DNA from: Candidatus Altimarinota bacterium
GTDB lineage: Bacteria > Patescibacteriota > Gracilibacteria > JAUYGZ01
DNA: 64,000 nt
Assembly: GCA_029233985.1 (NCBI GenBank)
Contig: JARGOK010000002.1
Span: 248,001-312,000 of the forward strand
Direction of reading: 5' to 3'
Part shown: piece by piece, positions 25,977 through 33,727 of the stretch
How the letters are laid out: each line of letters begins with the position of its first letter
How positions within the stretch are numbered: the first letter of the stretch is position 1
Made by a program: the position numbers and the translations under genes
Notes under the pieces: model-generated
The model's input: only the letters and a program-made list of their open reading frames with translations
Told to the model about the DNA's origin: nothing
The model's database searches: none

Positions 25977-28900
25977 TTATTGACCAACATAATGAATATC
26001 AAGGTCAGCGACTTGTGCAAAAGCACCTGTCAAAGAAGTCAGTTTTATAATAATAGTGATCTCTTCTCCAGCAGTAAATGTTCCTCCAGGCAAAGTAATG
26101 TCTGTCGTTGTAAAAGTCGGACTCGCAAGTGCTGCATTTCCAGTAATACCCGCAACTGTGGTTCCAGTCGTATCATCCACAGACAAATCTACCCTATTAT
26201 TTGCAATGACCCCATCCGAAGTTCTATATCTCAGTACCATTGGTACAGCCTGAAAAGCAGTAAAATCATCTGGAAGTCTTACTCTTACTATCAGATCAAG
26301 ATCCTGAAGCGTTGCTCTTTGAGTTGTCCACTGATAATAATTAAAATTATCTGGCGCAGCCGCGCCATCTGTATCAATAAAGAACCCCTCGAGTTTTCCA
26401 CGATTGTCAGTTCCATCTTGATTCACAACCGCATTCGGGTACTCAGCCTGTAGCTGAAGAGTCTTATTCTTTGGACCAATCGTTACACCATTTACCGTAC
26501 CTGTAATCGACAAATCACCTCCAATATTCACATCATCTGTAAAATTAAACCATCCATCAGCTGCAGCAACCCCATTCGGATCCCATTCAAGGATTTGATT
26601 ATTAATGATAGCACCAAAGCTCAGCTGAATATTTCCAGGGGCATCATCATCAGCATCTATAATAAAGTTATCAACATCTGTCCCTCCTGGAATAAATTGT
26701 GTTGGAAAAACATCACCCACTCCAAGAATAGCAATATCACCACTGTTTTCTCCCAATTCACGATTATCAATGAAGTCGGAATTTCGTGAGTATGGCATTG
26801 TACCAAGAGCCTGCCGATCTATTGCATTATCTACTCCATCAATATCAAGAGTTTCATACGAAGTATCTGGAGAACCAGTTGGCTTCACCTCAACCTGCAA
26901 AAACAAATGAGAAGTGGTAATAAAATCAGGAATGGTTCCACCAATAGATCCAATATCTACCTGGAAAAACCCTGTCGAATCTGGCACAACTGTATGAACC
27001 TCCGTAAATCCTGAATTTCCAGGAGCAGCAACAGGAATAGCACCTGCACCATCACGATCCACCACATCAGTAAAATCAGCGTCTAACCAAAAACTAAAAC
27101 GAATGTCTTGAGATACTATCACAGCTACCCCACCAGCATCCTTCAAGACCCCTTCATAAGGAATAAGGTTTGGTGTCGTGGTCAGAGCAAAAGCATCTAT
27201 GATATAAAAGGCGAGCAAAGCCGCCATAACCAATGACGCAATAAACCACTTCATTGCTTTTCGAACAAAACCACCAAAAACTAAGCTAGACGAGGCCGAA
27301 ACACCAAGTCTTGTAAAAGCAAAAGACATAAACCCTGCACTCAAGACAATCAATGAAACAGTCGTAATAAAAGCCCAGAAAAGAGCATTAAAAGGATCTC
27401 TTTGGTCTTCCAGAGCAGCCCCTTTCAATCCACCAAGAACCGTAAAGGTGATTTTTTGTTCACGAGACACATGACCATTCTCATAATGTGCAACAAAATG
27501 AAGCACTTCAGTTTCACCTGCAGGAAGAGCTCGAGGATATACCAATTCAAATTCTCGAGATTCATCAGTGTAAACAATAAAGACTTCATCTAGCAGAGTT
27601 GAATACATCGCAACAGTCGCATTCAAAGGAGTCCGTCCTGTAATAACAGGTGTCTCACTAAGAGATCCCAAATCAATCATATCTAACTCTTCACCCTCGA
27701 TATCTTGACGATCTAGTGTCAAGAGTTCTGGAGACTCGATCCGTTCTTGTTTTCTCACTTCGAGAAGGAGACGACGGAATTTTGATCGGTCTTGCTTATC
27801 AATCACATCAACAACATAATACCCATCCTCAAAATCTTCATCAGACTGAAAAGCAAAGTACCCGTCACTAATTTCTTTCACTGTTACATCATATTGCTTG
27901 TCACGATCAAACACATAGATATCATAATCCCCACTTCCTCCCTCAAAACGTTCATAGAAAAGCGTTGTAATATCATTCGTCAAATATTCTGATCCAATAA
28001 GTGCATCGCCAGGAAATGCTGGTGGTACATAAGGAACAACAGGCGTACGTCCTGGTACTTGAATTGTAGGTGGAGGTAAAATTGTAGCCAATGGAATATC
28101 AGCCAATTGAATTTCAAGACGACAGATATTCGAGCAACTATCGCCATTCGTGAGATTGCCATCATCACATTCTTCACCAGATTCTTTTTGACCATTACCA
28201 CAAACCGACTGAAGAATTTCATCATCAAGATCAGATTCTTCATTTTGAGGATCTTCAGAGTTTTCAGGCTCTTCTGGGTTTTCTACTGCTTCTGGATCTT
28301 CTGGATTTTCTGGTTCCACAGGAAGACCATTCGAATCTTCAATACTACAAAGAGTACTACAGCTATCACCACTCAGACTATTTCCATCATCACACTGTTC
28401 TCCAGCCTCCAATATTCCATTACCACATACAGGTGCTGAAGGGCGAAGAGGTAAAACAGCTGACGTTCCTGTTCCACCAGTACCAGTAGCGGTACCAGAT
28501 CCACTGCCACCACTTGTACTTCCTGAACCTCCTGTACCAGAAGTTCCTCCCGTACCTCCACTTCCTCCAGTTGTTCCAGAAACAATGGATTCAATCACAC
28601 ACTGTGAGCTACATCCATCACCATCATTACTATTTGCATCATCACACTGTTCCCCTATTCCAGACTGCACAATACCATCACCACAATATTCCAATCGACA
28701 GTAAAAAGAACAGCCGTCACCATCATCACGGTTTCCATCGTCACATTGTTCAGTCAGTTCCAAAATACTATTTCCACATCGAAATCGAGGACGGCCTCCT
28801 CCACCTGGTGGAGGGGTTGCAACAGCAGCTTGCAATGCACAATCGAGTTTAGGCATGAGTTGATAAGAAGTCGAAGATCCCGAACTTGTCGCATAAGGCA

Positions 28901-29072
28901 AGCGAGAACACAGGCTATAATTAGTAGAAACCGAATCATTCACATCTTGTAATTGCCCATCAAGCTGATAAGACGTGCTCGAAGAAGCAAATGAAGAAAT
29001 GATAAAAACGCCACTCAAGAAAAAAAGTGCTACAGATCCAAGTGCCGTTGATAAAATGCCCTTAAGACTCAT
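25977..29072 (-). CDS. Composite DUF4215/Ig/fibre protein E with internal signal-like segment
   Basis: 1031 residues, ATG. Signal peptide 1-30. Four DUF4215 Cys-rich units (CGNxxxExxEQCDDGN..GDxCSxxC) at ~100-165, ~215-245 and ~290-320 are separated by Gly/Ser/Thr and Glu/Pro-rich linkers. Ig-like domains follow at ~350-560, then a membrane helix (~572-592). Residues 607-630 (MKWFIASLVMAALLAFYIID, then AFA) look like a complete second signal peptide with its own ATG at 27254, followed by a secreted fibre unit (TPNLIPYEGVLKDAGG ... QWTTQRATLQDLDLIV) whose last ~160 residues match protein D. This is most simply a fusion of two formerly separate exported proteins; a two-helix membrane hairpin is the alternative. 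Promoter at 29120-29148. Confidence 0.78.
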   Translation of the reverse strand: MSLKGILSTALGSVALFFLSGVFIISSFASSSTSYQLDGQLQDVNDSVSTNYSLCSRLPYATSSGSSTSYQLMPKLDCALQAAVATPPPGGGGRPRFRCGNSILELTEQCDDGNRDDGDGCSFYCRLEYCGDGIVQSGIGEQCDDANSNDGDGCSSQCVIESIVSGTTGGSGGTGGTSGTGGSGSTSGGSGSGTATGTGGTGTSAVLPLRPSAPVCGNGILEAGEQCDDGNSLSGDSCSTLCSIEDSNGLPVEPENPEDPEAVENPEEPENSEDPQNEESDLDDEILQSVCGNGQKESGEECDDGNLTNGDSCSNICRLEIQLADIPLATILPPPTIQVPGRTPVVPYVPPAFPGDALIGSEYLTNDITTLFYERFEGGSGDYDIYVFDRDKQYDVTVKEISDGYFAFQSDEDFEDGYYVVDVIDKQDRSKFRRLLLEVRKQERIESPELLTLDRQDIEGEELDMIDLGSLSETPVITGRTPLNATVAMYSTLLDEVFIVYTDESREFELVYPRALPAGETEVLHFVAHYENGHVSREQKITFTVLGGLKGAALEDQRDPFNALFWAFITTVSLIVLSAGFMSFAFTRLGVSASSSLVFGGFVRKAMKWFIASLVMAALLAFYIIDAFALTTTPNLIPYEGVLKDAGGVAVIVSQDIRFSFWLDADFTDVVDRDGAGAIPVAAPGNSGFTEVHTVVPDSTGFFQVDIGSIGGTIPDFITTSHLFLQVEVKPTGSPDTSYETLDIDGVDNAIDRQALGTMPYSRNSDFIDNRELGENSGDIAILGVGDVFPTQFIPGGTDVDNFIIDADDDAPGNIQLSFGAIINNQILEWDPNGVAAADGWFNFTDDVNIGGDLSITGTVNGVTIGPKNKTLQLQAEYPNAVVNQDGTDNRGKLEGFFIDTDGAAAPDNFNYYQWTTQRATLQDLDLIVRVRLPDDFTAFQAVPMVLRYRTSDGVIANNRVDLSVDDTTGTTVAGITGNAALASPTFTTTDITLPGGTFTAGEEITIIIKLTSLTGAFAQVADLDIHYVGQ

Positions 29073-29119
29073 TTTGTTTTTTGTGTATTTTTTATTGTTT
29101 TTTTTATTTCGATCATTCC

Positions 29120-29148
29120 ATTATACCAGAAAAAGAGAGAAATTTGAA
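29120..29148 (-). promoter_or_regulatory. Promoter of gene E
   Basis: Minus strand TTCAAA (29148-29143), 17-bp spacer, TATAAT (29125-29120) with extended TGG. The A-rich leader is ~45 nt. Confidence 0.7.
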
Positions 29149-29292
29149 GAAAAACAAAAATGAATCAGAGAACGATAACACAGAAAAATCCTTGCAAAAA
29201 ATCCAGAAGAAGCTCTCGTACAACAAAAAACCCCCCATTACTTCTACAAAGAGTTAAAATGACAATGAATTTTAAAAAAATATCTCAATACT

Positions 29293-30261
29293 ATGAAGAA
29301 AATTGCCATTATTGCATTTGTGTTCGGAATTATTTTTTCACCATCAGCACTTGCGAAAGAATTCCCTGATGTCCCAAGAGAACACATTCATTACGTAGCA
29401 ATCGACTATCTCAGTGAAGAAGGGATAATCAAAGGAAACCCAGATGGGACCTTTGCACCAGGTGGTGAAGTAAATCGTGCATCAGCACTCACACTAATAT
29501 TGAAAAGTGCAGGAGTAGGGTTAAAAAAAGATATTTCAGAGACAGGGTTTAGTGACGTCAGCTCAGACCAATGGTTCGCACAATCAGTCGTTACAGCAAA
29601 AGAGCTCGGAATTGTAAATGGGAATCCAGATGGAACATTTACCCCAGGAGCACCAGTTCAACGAGCAGCCTTTCTCAAAATGCTCCTCGAAACGAATCGT
29701 TTCAAAAAAGAAAAATGGGCTGGCGAAAGTACAGCAAAAGATGTTCCAAAAGATGCATGGCACGCTCCATATATGACTTATGGGGTAAAAGCAGGCCTTG
29801 TTATCCCAGACAAAAATGGGAATGTCATGCCAGACAAAGTCTTAGACCGAGGAGAAATGGCAGAAATCATTTATGTTTTAAATATAATCCTAAAAGGATC
29901 CAATACTCAATTCCTCATTACTCAAGCAGAAAAACAGATGGCCCAAATAGAAATCTACATTGGGGATAAAAACATAAACCTCTCAAAAAGAGCATCAGAA
30001 CTTTCTGTTGACCTCACACAACAAGCTATGAAAAACAAACCAGAAGACAACGTTGTTCTCGGAGCCGCTAAGATAGCAAGAGCCTATGACCTGCTCGTAG
30101 ATGCCTTCATTGCAGGTCTTCAAAAGAATCCAGAAAAAGCCAAAGAGTTCGCTGAAATGAGCAAAGCCAAAGCTGGTGAAGCATACGCTGCCAACCCCGA
30201 AACACAGCCTATTGGAAAACACATCAAAATGAGAAACGATGAAATACTCGCACAACTCTAG
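29293..30261 (+). CDS. S-layer homology (SLH) domain protein
   Basis: 322 residues, ATG. Signal peptide 1-21 (IAIIAFVFGIIFSPSALA|K). Three SLH domains at ~23-75, ~85-135 and ~145-200, each with the FPDVP/FSDV start and the GIIKGNPDGTFAPGG-type turn (GIVNGNPDGTFTPGA; the third is degenerate, GLVIPDKNGNVMP). SLH triplets bind secondary cell-wall polymers and anchor S-layer or surface proteins. The C-terminal ~110 residues are alpha-helical and charged (LSKRASELSVDLTQQA; EKAKEFAEMSKAKAGEAYA), perhaps a periplasm-spanning stalk. Monocistronic, with its own terminator. No Shine-Dalgarno. Confidence 0.9.
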   Translation: MKKIAIIAFVFGIIFSPSALAKEFPDVPREHIHYVAIDYLSEEGIIKGNPDGTFAPGGEVNRASALTLILKSAGVGLKKDISETGFSDVSSDQWFAQSVVTAKELGIVNGNPDGTFTPGAPVQRAAFLKMLLETNRFKKEKWAGESTAKDVPKDAWHAPYMTYGVKAGLVIPDKNGNVMPDKVLDRGEMAEIIYVLNIILKGSNTQFLITQAEKQMAQIEIYIGDKNINLSKRASELSVDLTQQAMKNKPEDNVVLGAAKIARAYDLLVDAFIAGLQKNPEKAKEFAEMSKAKAGEAYAANPETQPIGKHIKMRNDEILAQL

Positions 30262-30291
30262 TATTTCCAATGAAAACATCTAAACAACCCT

Positions 30292-30325
30292 TAAAAAAGG
30301 AAGTCCCAAAGGACTTCTTTTTTTC
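30292..30325 (+). terminator. Terminator after the SLH gene
   Basis: GGAAGTCC-CAAA-GGACTTC flanked by an A-run and a long T-run. Confidence 0.9.
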
Positions 30326-30660
30326 ATCAGATCTTGTTAGTAAGAAAAAAATAAAACACTCAAAATATCAGATTCTATAATTCAGAGGAACAAAAAATCT
30401 TGAAAATAAAAAAAGTAAAGCAAAGAATAAACACACAGTATCCAAAAAAAAATCACATAAAGCTGACAAAGAAAACCTGCCAGAAAAGATTCTTCGCATC
30501 TCAAAGTAATAGGTTTTTTAAAGAATTAATAAAAACCAACAGTTTTTGGATATTCTTTGCTGTCAAAAAATATCAGCCCGGAGGGCTGATCGTTCCATTC
30601 AAATTATTAATTCAACCAAGCAATCTCTTCACTATCAAATGTACAAAGAGATCATCATAA
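30326..30660. other. Intergenic region between SLH gene and pnp
   Basis: AT-rich and without a convincing gene. An 86-codon plus-strand frame at 30400-30660 starts with TTG, is Lys-rich by base composition, and reads straight through the hairpin at 30572, so it is not called. Confidence 0.6.
30565..30590 (-). terminator. Second minus-strand terminator downstream of pnp
   Basis: ATCAGCCC-TCC-GGGCTGAT followed by ATTTTTTG on the minus strand. It lies ~70 bp beyond the pnp terminator and so is either a back-up or the end of a short separate RNA (30590-30660). Confidence 0.75.
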
Positions 30661-30690
30661 AAAAAAGCCTGTGTACTTCTACACAGGCTT
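30661..30690 (-). terminator. Terminator of pnp
   Basis: Minus strand AGCCTGTGTA-GAAG-TACACAGGCT followed by TTTTTT: a 10-bp perfect stem 24 bp beyond the stop codon. Confidence 0.93.
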
Positions 30691-30713
30691 CCTGATTTAT
30701 CAGTGAGATAAAT

Positions 30714-32831
30714 CTAGAGCTTCTCGATCAACTGAAGACCAATACGCCCCATCTCATCGATCTTTGTCACTTTCACCTTTACAGAGTCTCCTTCTTTTAC
30801 AACATCTGTTACATTATTCACTCGCTCGCTTGAGAGCTGAGAGATATGAATCATTCCATCTTTACCTCCAGGAATAGCCACAAATGCTCCAAAGTCAGCT
30901 GTTCGATTCACAACACCGTTGAGTTCATCTCCCATCTTTGGCATATAAGTTTTTTCTTTGATCATTGCTTTTGCCTTATCACCAGACTCTTGGTTTGGAG
31001 CTGTGATAAAGATCAATCCACTGTCATCAATATCGATTTCAGCACCAGTTTCTTTAACAATTCCTTGAATCGTTTCTCCTCCCTTTCCAATCACATTACG
31101 AATCATTTCTGGATCAATCTGAACCGTTTCGATCATTGGAGCAGATTCAGCAAGTTTTCCACGTGGCTCAGAGATTGCTTCATCCATAACTTTCCCAATA
31201 GTGTCACGGCCAATCTTTGCCTTAGTAAATGCTTCGTGCATTCGTTCGATAGAAATACCTCCTACCTTGATATCCATCTGCAATGCAGTAATACCAGTAG
31301 GTGTAGAAGCATATTTCAAATCCATATCTCCAGCAAAATCCTCAAGACCTTGGATATCTGTCAAAATCTGATATTTTCCAGATTCATCATCTGCTACCAT
31401 ACCCATCGCAATAGCAGAAACAGGAGCTGTGATAGGAACTCCACCAGCCATCAAAGCAAGTGTCGAACCACAAACAGATCCCATTGAGCTAGACCCATTA
31501 CATGTCAAGATTTCTGATACAACACGCATCGTATAAGGGAAAGCTTCATTCTTAGGAAGAACTGGAAGAAGAGCACGCTCCGCAAGGAAACCATGTCCAA
31601 TTTCACGACGTCCAACACCACGATTCCCTCGAGCTTCTCCTACGGAGTAACCTGGAAAATTGTAATGATGGAAATAACTTTTTTTATAATCATGATCCAT
31701 AAGATCGATAATTTGTGAAGCACCAGGACCAGCAAGTGTCAGCACCGAGAGAACCTGAGTTTCTCCACGTTGAAAGATAGCTGAACCATGAGGACGTGGT
31801 AGAGGATCAAGCTGAACACTGATAGGACGAACATCATCCAAACCACGACCATCTACACGTTTTCCAGATTCAAGAATATTCTTTCTCATATACTCCTTAA
31901 AGATCTTATCGACCGCCTGGGTGATATTCTTTTTTGACCAAGAAGCATGATCCTCTTCTTTCGAATCAACCTTATCAGCATTTACCTCTACCATCTCATC
32001 AGTAAGATTTTTGAGAGCTGCATATACTTCAGGCTTTGATGGCTTGTAAATAGCATCAAGCTGAGCATCAGTAATCGTTTCTTTCAAAGAATTTTTAACA
32101 GACTCATCTGGAAGATTAAAGACCACTTCAACAGGAAGAACTTTTCCAGCCTTTGCTTTAAGTTCTTCAATAGCAGCACAAAGCTTTTTGATTTCTTCAT
32201 GAGCGAGCTTTATCGCGTCAATCATTTGTTCATCAGAGATTTCTTTTGACCCAGCCTCTACCATCATCACACCATCAGCTGAACCTGCCACGACCAATTC
32301 CAAGTCACCTTCAGCGACTTGTTCATAGCTCGGATTAACAATAAGCTCACCATTCATCAATCCAATCTTCACAGCTGCAATAGGACTGACGATAGGAAAT
32401 CCTCCAACTGCCAAGGCAGCAGAAGCACATGTAATAGCATGTGGACCTGGATCAGTTTCACCATCAGAAGACAAGACAGAAACAGAAATCACCACATCAT
32501 TTGAAATTCCTTTTGGAAAAAGAGGTCGAATAGGTCGGTCGATCATTCGAGCTCGAAGAATAGATTCTTCTGGTGGTCGTCCTTCACGCTTGATAAAACG
32601 ACTTCCCTTTATCTTCCCTGCTGCGTACAGCTTTTCTTCGTAATCAACGAGCATTGGGAAAAAATCGCCACCTTCACGAGGTCGACCCATTGCAGTAGCT
32701 ACAAGAACTACGAGATCACCAATTTGCACAGTAACAGCACCATGGGCCTGAAGAGCCATATGGCCCGTCTTGAGAGACATTGTCTTCCCAGCGATCTGAG
32801 TCGACACCTCTTCAATCTTGAGATTTGTCAT
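30714..32831 (-). CDS. pnp: Polyribonucleotide nucleotidyltransferase (PNPase)
   Basis: 705 residues. 3'-5' phosphorolytic exoribonuclease and RNA-tailing enzyme of the mRNA decay machinery. Two RNase PH domains (~10-145 and ~320-545; SMGSVCGSTLALMAGGVP, and the RGETQVLSVLTLAGPG strand), an alpha-helical linker (~240-310), a KH domain (IRNVIGKGGETIQGI, ~560-620) and an S1 domain (DFGAFVAIPGGKDGMIHISQ, ~635-700) are all present. ATG at 32831 is chosen because family similarity begins there; a frame extension to 32921 is unconserved. It follows rpsO in the common bacterial rpsO-pnp order, but an rpsO terminator and a separate TATAAT lie between them, so it has at least partly independent transcription. 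Confidence 0.97.
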   Translation of the reverse strand: MTNLKIEEVSTQIAGKTMSLKTGHMALQAHGAVTVQIGDLVVLVATAMGRPREGGDFFPMLVDYEEKLYAAGKIKGSRFIKREGRPPEESILRARMIDRPIRPLFPKGISNDVVISVSVLSSDGETDPGPHAITCASAALAVGGFPIVSPIAAVKIGLMNGELIVNPSYEQVAEGDLELVVAGSADGVMMVEAGSKEISDEQMIDAIKLAHEEIKKLCAAIEELKAKAGKVLPVEVVFNLPDESVKNSLKETITDAQLDAIYKPSKPEVYAALKNLTDEMVEVNADKVDSKEEDHASWSKKNITQAVDKIFKEYMRKNILESGKRVDGRGLDDVRPISVQLDPLPRPHGSAIFQRGETQVLSVLTLAGPGASQIIDLMDHDYKKSYFHHYNFPGYSVGEARGNRGVGRREIGHGFLAERALLPVLPKNEAFPYTMRVVSEILTCNGSSSMGSVCGSTLALMAGGVPITAPVSAIAMGMVADDESGKYQILTDIQGLEDFAGDMDLKYASTPTGITALQMDIKVGGISIERMHEAFTKAKIGRDTIGKVMDEAISEPRGKLAESAPMIETVQIDPEMIRNVIGKGGETIQGIVKETGAEIDIDDSGLIFITAPNQESGDKAKAMIKEKTYMPKMGDELNGVVNRTADFGAFVAIPGGKDGMIHISQLSSERVNNVTDVVKEGDSVKVKVTKIDEMGRIGLQLIEKL

Positions 32832-33076
32832 AAAATGAACAATAAAAAAACAGAAATTATGAGCTCTGTTTTTCAGTTCAGTCTGAGTTGCAAGTAACAG
32901 ACGAGAGCGCACTCTCAGCAACTACTTGAAACCAGAAAGTCATCAAAACAAAGTCACCTCCATTATAAGGAACACAACCCATTGAGTAAACCACAAAAAA
33001 CGTCTGCACAAATGGCTTCATGTCTCCAAACTGGAGCCCAACACGCTGTAGCTCCAATACAGTGAAAAAAAATTGC
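32832..33076 (-). other. pnp leader region
   Basis: Non-coding space between the rpsO terminator and the pnp ATG. It carries a TATAAT (32967-32962) that would start a ~120-nt pnp 5' UTR. In enterobacteria the pnp leader is a target of autoregulation; no equivalent stem could be confidently drawn here. An 80-codon frame (32878-33120) crosses the terminator and is not supported. Confidence 0.5.
32962..32967 (-). promoter_or_regulatory. Possible -10 element of pnp
   Basis: Minus-strand TATAAT in a CCTTATAATGG context; only a weak TTACTC-like -35 lies 17 bp upstream. Confidence 0.4.
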
Positions 33077-33106
33077 AAAAAAAAAGAACCTCGGAAGAAA
33101 TCCGAG
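33077..33106 (-). terminator. Terminator of rpsO
   Basis: Minus strand CTCGGA-TTTCT-TCCGAG then GTTCTTTTTTTTT, 50 bp after the rpsO stop. The stem is short, so read-through into pnp is plausible. Confidence 0.75.
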
Positions 33107-33155
33107 ACTCTCATTTTCAAATTGTATTGTTGCTCTTCAAGAGCTTAGGGGTGTC

Positions 33156-33632
33156 CTACTTCCGAATCTTCAAATCATCGGTAATAGATTCGTACAAATC
33201 CTTATCCTTCGAAGAAATATATCGAAGCAATCGTCGACGCTTACCGACCATAAGGATCAATCCACGACGGGAATGATTGTCTTTCTTGTGTTCTTTCAAG
33301 TGTTCAGTAAGACTATTGATTCGATCAGTCAAAAGAGCCACTTGAACTTTTGGAGAACCAGTATCTTTATTGTGATCTTGAAATGTTGAAATAACAGCTT
33401 TTTTTCCTTTCTTTACGTATTTCTTAGGAGCAGCTTTCTTCACAACATTCTTTTTCTTTGGTGTAGCAGCCTTCTTTTTCTTCGAAGCAGCTTTTACTGG
33501 AGTTGCTTTCTTAGGAGCAGCTTTTGTAGCAGTTGTCTTCTTAGGCTCTGCTTTTACAGCAGGTGTTTTCTTAGCAGGAGGAGTTTTCTTTGCTGCTTCC
33601 TTCTTCGGAGCAGCTTTCTTAGCAGTTGCCAT
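33156..33632 (-). CDS. rpsO: Ribosomal protein S15 with long Lys/Ala/Pro N-terminal extension
   Basis: 158 residues against the usual ~89. The last ~85 residues are a normal S15 that binds the central domain of 16S rRNA ([56 protein letters not shown]). The first ~73 are almost only Lys, Ala, Pro, Thr and Val in AAPKK/AKKTP-type repeats, like a histone-H1 or AlgP-type tail. This disordered cationic tail probably adds RNA contacts (inference). The frame is continuous from an ATG with no Shine-Dalgarno (TTTGAATATTT before it). First gene of the rpsO-pnp pair. Confidence 0.95.
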   Translation of the reverse strand: MATAKKAAPKKEAAKKTPPAKKTPAVKAEPKKTTATKAAPKKATPVKAASKKKKAATPKKKNVVKKAAPKKYVKKGKKAVISTFQDHNKDTGSPKVQVALLTDRINSLTEHLKEHKKDNHSRRGLILMVGKRRRLLRYISSKDKDLYESITDDLKIRK

Positions 33633-33727
33633 AAATATTCAAATATAAAAACAAAGCGGAAAGAAAATATCATATTCAGACTCAATTGACAAGAGAACTT
33701 CACAAGGAATAGGCTATAAACACCAAT

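Noticed and set aside
14074-29072. Prophage remnant interpretation of the fibre cluster
   Set aside because: Every fibre protein has its own signal peptide and several have their own promoters; no capsid, portal, terminase, integrase or lysis gene is present.
30400-30660. 86-codon plus-strand frame downstream of the SLH gene
   Set aside because: TTG start, composition dictated by AT-rich DNA, and it crosses a minus-strand terminator hairpin.
32878-33120. 80-codon minus-strand frame between rpsO and pnp
   Set aside because: It reads through the rpsO terminator and the pnp -10 element and has no recognisable protein pattern.
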